Below, one piece after another: positions 60,258-64,000 of a DNA stretch of 64,000 nt. Every line of letters begins with the position of its first letter. Positions within the stretch are counted from its first letter, which is position 1. Location: NCBI GenBank assembly GCA_964451325.1, contig CAYVHO010000001.1:186001-250000 (forward strand). The letters are read 5' to 3'. Made by a program: the position numbers and the translations under genes. This DNA comes from JAADHI01 sp964451325. Lineage in GTDB: Bacteria > Nitrospirota > Nitrospiria > SBBL01 > JAADHI01. The notes under the pieces were generated by a model that saw only the letters and a program-made list of their open reading frames with translations, searched no databases and was not told the DNA's origin.

Positions 60258-60602
60258 ATGCCTCATTTTTTAGTCGATTGTTCTGAAAGTATTTTTATAT
60301 TACATCCTGAAGAACAAATTATTGAGCAAGTTCACTTAGCTGCTAAATCAACTAAATTATTTAATGAAAACGATATAAAAGTAAGAGTGAATTCGTTTGA
60401 AAAATATTCAACGGGCAACAAGATTGAAGATTTTATTCATGTCTTTGCAAATATAATGGAAGGCAGAAGCAATGAACAAAAAGCAGATTTATCTAAAAGG
60501 ATAGTCCAAAAATTAACCTCAATGTTCCCTACTGTGCCGAATATAGGGGCTAATATTATAGAATTTGAAAATGCGAATTATTGTAATAGAAATATGCTGT
60601 AA
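60258..60602 (+). CDS. CHMI-family tautomerase (5-carboxymethyl-2-hydroxymuconate isomerase-like)
   Basis: 114 residues, MPHFLVDCSESI start giving an N-terminal Pro after Met removal (the catalytic base of the tautomerase superfamily). STKLFNENDIKVRVNSFEKY, FIHVFANIMEGRSNEQKADLSKRI and NIIEFENANYCNRNML are family-like. AGGAGAAAC Shine-Dalgarno. AT-rich and surrounded by attC debris and repeats, so probably a former integron cassette; real substrate unknown. About 140 bases upstream (60115-60257) show no gene. Confidence 0.8.
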   Translation: MPHFLVDCSESIFILHPEEQIIEQVHLAAKSTKLFNENDIKVRVNSFEKYSTGNKIEDFIHVFANIMEGRSNEQKADLSKRIVQKLTSMFPTVPNIGANIIEFENANYCNRNML

Positions 60603-60645
60603 TCTCGAAATACTGCTGGGAAGTCAGAGTTCTATAGCGTAGATC

Positions 60646-60796
60646 AGGTCTTGTTTTTTGTCTTATTTGTGTTGTATTGAGTTCGTGTATCGCCCTGGCA
60701 GAAACTTAAGAACCCGATCTATCTTGCATCAGATCATTTTGTTGATGAAATGCAAAGTAAGTTTTTTTCGAGCGGAAATGTCAGGGAGATCCCAAG
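60646..60796. repeat. 150-bp direct repeat, copy 2
   Basis: Second copy of the repeat at 59722-59872, same orientation. With copy 1 it brackets copy B of the 223-bp element and the CHMI-family gene, suggesting a duplicated or composite block of about 920 bases. Confidence 0.8.
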
Positions 60797-60857
60797 AGCA
60801 TAACGAAGACCGCTCTCAAAACCACTCAGTTACTACAAAAAAGAAGGAATGTGGTCA

Positions 60858-61979
60858 TTACAAAAAAGCCATGGCCACTTCGTCGGCGAAGTGCATGCCT
60901 TTGGGGGTGAGCTGGACGCGTCCTGATTTATGTTGGAGTAATCCTCCATCCTCCAAGTGTCGGCCGATTTCCCTAAAACTGGGGTCGCGTGATATATTTT
61001 TTTCTGGGATGCCTTCCGTTTTTCTGAGTCCGAAGATGATGTGATCAATTGCCGCATCTTGTGGGTTTATTTTTTCTCGTTCTATGATGGGTAATCTGTT
61101 TGTCTCGAGTTTTTCGATGTAGTCCGGGATTTTGTTTATGTTGACGGTACGCTCTCCATTAAAATAAGTGTGTCCTGAGATCCCGAATGAAAGTACGTCT
61201 TCCTGATTCCAATACCGTAAATTATGCCGACTTTTGTATCCTGGTTTGGCAAAATTGGAGATTTCGTATTGTTGATAATCCGCCTCCGCCAATCGCCCCC
61301 GTGCAGCATCGTAAAGCGCGATGCTCTCTGTTTCTGAAGGCAAATTCAATGTCCCTGCTCTGTGTTGTTTGTCAAAGAGCGTGCCAGCTTCAATTGAGAG
61401 TGCATAAATCGAAATATGTTCAGGGGAAAGCGCGATCACTTGTTTCAGGGTATTTTCCCAGTCTTCGGCCGTTTCATCCGGTAGTCCATACATGAGGTCG
61501 ATGCTGATATTGCGAAAACCAGCACTACGTGCATTTTGAAAGGCGATGATCGCTTGTTGTCTTGTATGGTGTCGGCCCAGTTGTTTCAGTTGTTTGTCTG
61601 AAAAAGATTGCATGCCGAGTGAAAGGCGATTGATGCCCATTTTTCTAAACGCGGTCAGATTGTTTGCATCGACCGTTGCGGGGTGGGCTTCGAGCGTTAT
61701 TTCTGCGTCTGCTGAAATTCTAAAAAGATTGCGGCATCGTTCAAGCAGTTTTTCCAAAACTTCCGAAGGATAATGACTGGGCGTACCACCACCGAGATAA
61801 ATACTTGTGATTTTTCGTCCTGAAATTTCTGGTAATGCCGCATATATTTCGATTTCGTGATGAAGCGCGCTCATGTATCGCCCGGCCCATTTTGCGCGAT
61901 ACCCTTCGATATCAAAGGCACAGAATGCACAGCGGGCGATGCAAAAGGGAAAGTCGATGTAGAGGCCGAGGGTTTTCAT
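60858..61979 (-). CDS. hemW: heme chaperone HemW (radical SAM, HemN-like)
   Basis: 373 residues. Radical-SAM cluster CIARCAFC near residues 13-20, preceded by GLYIDFPF; LGGGTPSHYP, ITLEAHPATVD, RLSLGMQSFSDKQLKQLGR, ISIDLMYGLPDETAEDW, YEISNFAKPGYKSRHNLRYW and a C-terminal HemN-like helical domain. HemW lacks the extra N-terminal part of true coproporphyrinogen dehydrogenase HemN, as here. Overlaps the upstream glycosyltransferase gene by 4 bases. Confidence 0.92.
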   Translation of the reverse strand: MKTLGLYIDFPFCIARCAFCAFDIEGYRAKWAGRYMSALHHEIEIYAALPEISGRKITSIYLGGGTPSHYPSEVLEKLLERCRNLFRISADAEITLEAHPATVDANNLTAFRKMGINRLSLGMQSFSDKQLKQLGRHHTRQQAIIAFQNARSAGFRNISIDLMYGLPDETAEDWENTLKQVIALSPEHISIYALSIEAGTLFDKQHRAGTLNLPSETESIALYDAARGRLAEADYQQYEISNFAKPGYKSRHNLRYWNQEDVLSFGISGHTYFNGERTVNINKIPDYIEKLETNRLPIIEREKINPQDAAIDHIIFGLRKTEGIPEKNISRDPSFREIGRHLEDGGLLQHKSGRVQLTPKGMHFADEVAMAFL

Positions 61980-62701
61980 GTGTCCGAGGCTTCGTTTATT
62001 GTTAATGAATCGAGCATCTTAAGGGTGGCGTGTGGCAGCATTTCTTGTTGGCTGCGAAGATATTTGAGATGTTCTTTTAAAAAGTTCAAATCAGCAGGGG
62101 TGTCGATATCGTACCAAAAGGGCAACAATTTATAGTTGTATTTTTGTTGGTTTAAGATCTTAAGTGTATTGCTTAGAACACTTTCTGTTCCCCAGGCAAG
62201 CCCGGTGAAAATTTCGGAAAAGTCTTTCTGCTCTTTGTCTGTTATTTTGCGCGCTCCGATTAAATAATAACCGCCGTCCAGGCTGGGTCCCACAACGAGG
62301 TCTGTTTCTGAAAGATTTTCAAAAGCTTGCCGAATAAAATTGCGTGGAAGGGTCGGGGAGTCACAGCCGATAATAACGATTTTTTCAAAACCGTTTTTAA
62401 ATCCCCAAAAAAAGGCATTGTACATGCGTTCACCTAAATCGTCTCCTTTTTGAAGGATGAAACGCAGATCATATTTTTCGCTGCAATATTTGAAAAAAGG
62501 ATGATCAATTTCAGGTGTACAAGCCATCATACATTGTAGTGTTGTGTCTGTTTCTGTGAGTTCTTGTGTTGTGTTGAGCAGATCTTTGATGAAACTTTCT
62601 TGAAGTTTCGCGGCATCAATCCTAGAGAGACAAGGCGTTAAGCGGGTTTTGACTTGTCCAGGTTCTGGGCTTTTGGCAAATAAAATAAGAAGTTTGTGCA
62701 T
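61976..62701 (-). CDS. DUF2064/TIGR04282-family glycosyltransferase
   Basis: 241 residues. KLLILFAKSPEPGQVKTRLTPCLS is the nucleotide-sugar-binding start; GDDLGERMYNAF, IIGCDSPTLPRNFI and GPSLDGGYYLIGA are hallmark blocks of the family often annotated as 'arsenosugar biosynthesis-associated glycosyltransferase'. GT-A fold. Acceptor unknown. Coupled to hemW by ATGA. Confidence 0.85.
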   Translation of the reverse strand: MHKLLILFAKSPEPGQVKTRLTPCLSRIDAAKLQESFIKDLLNTTQELTETDTTLQCMMACTPEIDHPFFKYCSEKYDLRFILQKGDDLGERMYNAFFWGFKNGFEKIVIIGCDSPTLPRNFIRQAFENLSETDLVVGPSLDGGYYLIGARKITDKEQKDFSEIFTGLAWGTESVLSNTLKILNQQKYNYKLLPFWYDIDTPADLNFLKEHLKYLRSQQEMLPHATLKMLDSLTINEASDT

Positions 62702-62727
62702 GGTGTTGTGATTGATAAAAACCTAAA

Positions 62728-62765
62728 AAAGCCCCACCGGAAAATCATTCCGACGGGGCTTTTCC
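62728..62765 (-). terminator. intrinsic terminator after the cold-shock gene
   Basis: AAAAGCCCC ... GGGGCTTTT with an inner CGGAA/TTCCG stem and two mismatches, 20 bases beyond the stop of the cold-shock gene and followed by T-rich DNA on the minus strand. Confidence 0.8.
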
Positions 62766-62785
62766 AAACTCAATAAAATTGTGGT

Positions 62786-62989
62786 CTAGGAAATTTTACT
62801 GACGTTGACGGCCTGCGGGCCTTTCTGACCTTGGGTGATTTCAAATTCAACTTCATCACCTTCATCGAGGGACTTGTAGCCGTCACCGACGATGGCTGAA
62901 AAGTGGACAAAAACATCGTCTCCGCTCTCAGGGGTGATAAATCCAAAACCTTTGCTGCCGTTAAACCATTTTACTGTTCCTGTACTCAC
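62786..62989 (-). CDS. cold-shock protein, CspA family
   Basis: 67 residues with both RNA-binding motifs: RNP1 KGFGFI (in WFNGSKGFGFITPE) and RNP2 VFVHFSAI. GTG start with AGGAG at about 9 bases. Single-domain RNA chaperone. Preceded by an unusually long predicted leader. Confidence 0.95.
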   Translation of the reverse strand: MSTGTVKWFNGSKGFGFITPESGDDVFVHFSAIVGDGYKSLDEGDEVEFEITQGQKGPQAVNVSKIS

Positions 62990-63141
62990 TGTTGTGTTCT
63001 CCTGTTATGTTATCAGCATTCGGCTGACGAAATGCCCAAAGTCGGCCAAATCAGCAAAAAAAAAGCTGCAGCCAGATGGAAAGAGCTACAGCAAATTACA
63101 TTTTCTGTTCACTTTCGTACTATGGACCTATTGACTTTATA
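62990..63141 (-). promoter_or_regulatory. predicted promoter and ~140-base leader of the cold-shock gene
   Basis: On the minus strand TGGTATAAA (extended -10, 63144-63136) with TTGCGC 17 bases upstream. The start of transcription would be near 63129, giving about 140 bases of leader with paired segments (GCTGA...TCAGC). E. coli cspA has a comparable leader that acts as a thermosensor. Promoter call is by eye. Confidence 0.45.
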
Positions 63142-63295
63142 CCATATCGATAATTTAAGCGCAATAGTTTTGCAATGTTGCTTGCTCAAGATAAACTTAT
63201 CCTCTTTTTGAAGGCCGAGTTCCCCAATTTATTGGGTTCTTTGTTCGCCTAAATTGCCCGAAACGGTCTTGATTTCCCTCCCGTTTTAAAAAATG

Positions 63296-63356
63296 TTGAC
63301 AAGCCATCTGTTGATGTCTAAACTTGGTTTTGAAAGTGATAGTGATTATCAATATT
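63296..63356 (+). promoter_or_regulatory. promoter with Fur-box-like operator for the TonB receptor
   Basis: TTGACA (63296-63301), 17-base spacer, TAAACT (63319-63324), followed at 63338-63356 by GATAGTGATTATCAATATT, which matches the 19-bp Fur consensus GATAATGATAATCATTATC at 15 positions. Iron repression of the downstream receptor is inferred. Confidence 0.65.
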
Positions 63357-63454
63357 GAATTTGTGGCCAGCGATCCTTTGAGAACCCGCGCCAAAAGTCG
63401 AACTATAAGAGATCAAAGCGCGAATAAGACGTAAACGAAGGAGGTTCTTGAAAG

Positions 63455-64000
63455 ATGCAGAAAAGATTGATGCTGGTCCTGCTGACGATGACAAGTCTCA
63501 TTTTTACACCGCAGGGGAATGCAGAGGAAACGGCAGATGTGCAAGTTTTGGATAAAATAAAGGTTATCGGAAATCCGGCTGATCTTGAAACAACGCCGGG
63601 TTCTGCCCAGGTGGTGAGCAAAGAGGAGATCCGGCAACAGAGTTATGACGACATAAGCCAGGTATTGCGAAAGGTGCCGGGGGTCTACGCACGGGGGGAG
63701 TTTGGTGGGCTATTTCCGAGTATCAGTTTGCGTGGCGTAGATACAAGTCGTAGTGCGAAGGTTTCTATTATGGAGGACGGTGTTTTGATGGCACCTGCAC
63801 CTTATTCTTCGCCATCGGCCTATTATGCACCCACGGTGGGCCGGATGAGTGGTTTGGAAATTTTAAAAGGTTCGAGCCAGATCAAGTATGGTCCGCATAC
63901 GACCGGGGGTGTGATCAACTATCTTTCCACACCGATTCCCTTGAAAGAGAAGGTTTACCTCAAATCCTCATACGGCAGTTTTAATGAACTGCGCACCCAT
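63455..64000 (+). CDS. TonB-dependent outer-membrane receptor (3' end outside window)
   Basis: 182 visible residues. Signal peptide (MQKRLMLVLLTMTSLIFTPQGNA), then the plug domain: VLDKIKVIGNPADLETTPGSAQVV, ISQVLRKVPGVYARGEFGG, PSISLRGVDTSRSAKVSIMEDG, LEILKGSSQIKYGPHTTGGVINYLS. This is the FecA/CirA-type plug with the RGVDxxRS-like loop. With the Fur-box-like site upstream it is most likely a ferric-siderophore or ferric-citrate receptor. The barrel lies outside the window. Confidence 0.92.
   Translation, partial: MQKRLMLVLLTMTSLIFTPQGNAEETADVQVLDKIKVIGNPADLETTPGSAQVVSKEEIRQQSYDDISQVLRKVPGVYARGEFGGLFPSISLRGVDTSRSAKVSIMEDGVLMAPAPYSSPSAYYAPTVGRMSGLEILKGSSQIKYGPHTTGGVINYLSTPIPLKEKVYLKSSYGSFNELRTH

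Noticed and set aside
60658..61044. 128-residue open frame over the second direct repeat and the 3' end of hemW
   Set aside because: It is made of repeat DNA and antisense hemW sequence; the same peptide from copy 1 is interrupted.

Overview
This window is an ordinary Gram-negative bacterial chromosome segment of moderate GC content (roughly half by eye), with several AT-richer accessory patches. The evidence for a diderm is a Lol lipoprotein-sorting pair, a LapA/LapB-like LPS-assembly protein, a DUF1302-type outer-membrane barrel and a TonB-dependent receptor. The most informative taxonomic clue is the phenylalanyl-tRNA synthetase pair, which is of the archaeal/eukaryotic architecture instead of the usual bacterial one. 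With the 6S RNA next to zapA and the lysS-lolCE-lolD and obg-proBA-nadD-rsfS gene orders, this suggests an uncultured lineage near the former Deltaproteobacteria. That placement is an inference and weakly held.

Layout. 1-7677: a plus-strand run fmt (cut by the window edge), a BI-1-like membrane protein, rsmB, a DjlA-like co-chaperone, rpe, pheS, pheT. 7799-12296: an accessory island with an AbrB/VapC pair, a 223-bp palindrome-ended repeat, a decayed RelB/RelE-type pair, and a tightly overlapping three-gene operon: OLD-family ATPase/nuclease, HEPN (HepT-like) protein, and a nucleotidyltransferase (MntA-like) fused in frame to a JAMM protease. 12420-16968: a c-heme/FGE-like exported protein, a PAS-GGDEF-EAL protein, an ABM-domain protein and an SLT lipoprotein. 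16981-22987 (minus): a PBP7-like peptidase, then a four-gene cluster thiolase / 3-hydroxybutyryl-CoA dehydrogenase / acyl-CoA dehydrogenase / B12-dependent acyl-CoA mutase. The mutase residues point to isobutyryl-CoA rather than methylmalonyl-CoA, so the cluster reads as (iso)butyryl-CoA oxidation to acetyl-CoA. 23.2-26 kb: uncharacterised envelope proteins. 26-37 kb: the obg operon (rplU, rpmA, obg, proB, proA, nadD, rsfS, lapAB-like, gpmI, GNAT, rnr) behind a strong TTGACA-17-TAGAAT promoter.

37-44 kb: a class III aminotransferase and a second accessory island: a 1236-residue protein with a C-terminal PD-(D/E)XK nuclease domain whose start lies 3 bases after the stop of an internally deleted IS256-type transposase, a HigB/HigA pair with a 22-bp palindromic operator, and a MazE antitoxin with a truncated MazF. 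44-54 kb: lolD, lolC/E, lysS, xseA, rarA, a 6S RNA candidate, zapA, a ZapB-like coiled coil, panE and a HAD hydrolase. 54.5-56.1 kb: gltX and tRNA-Gln(CTG).

56.2-60.8 kb looks like a degenerate integron: a frameshifted integrase remnant on the minus strand, a candidate attI core, a cassette encoding an ABC-type ATPase with a TOPRIM/DUF4435-like region, a textbook attC, a cassette encoding an alpha/beta hydrolase, a second attC broken by a mobile repeat, and a CHMI-family tautomerase between two direct repeats. 60.8-64 kb: hemW, a DUF2064 glycosyltransferase, a cold-shock gene with a long leader, and the start of a TonB-dependent receptor behind a Fur-box-like site. The best candidates for something undescribed are the OLD-HEPN-MNT::JAMM operon, the 1236-residue nuclease and the integron cassettes.
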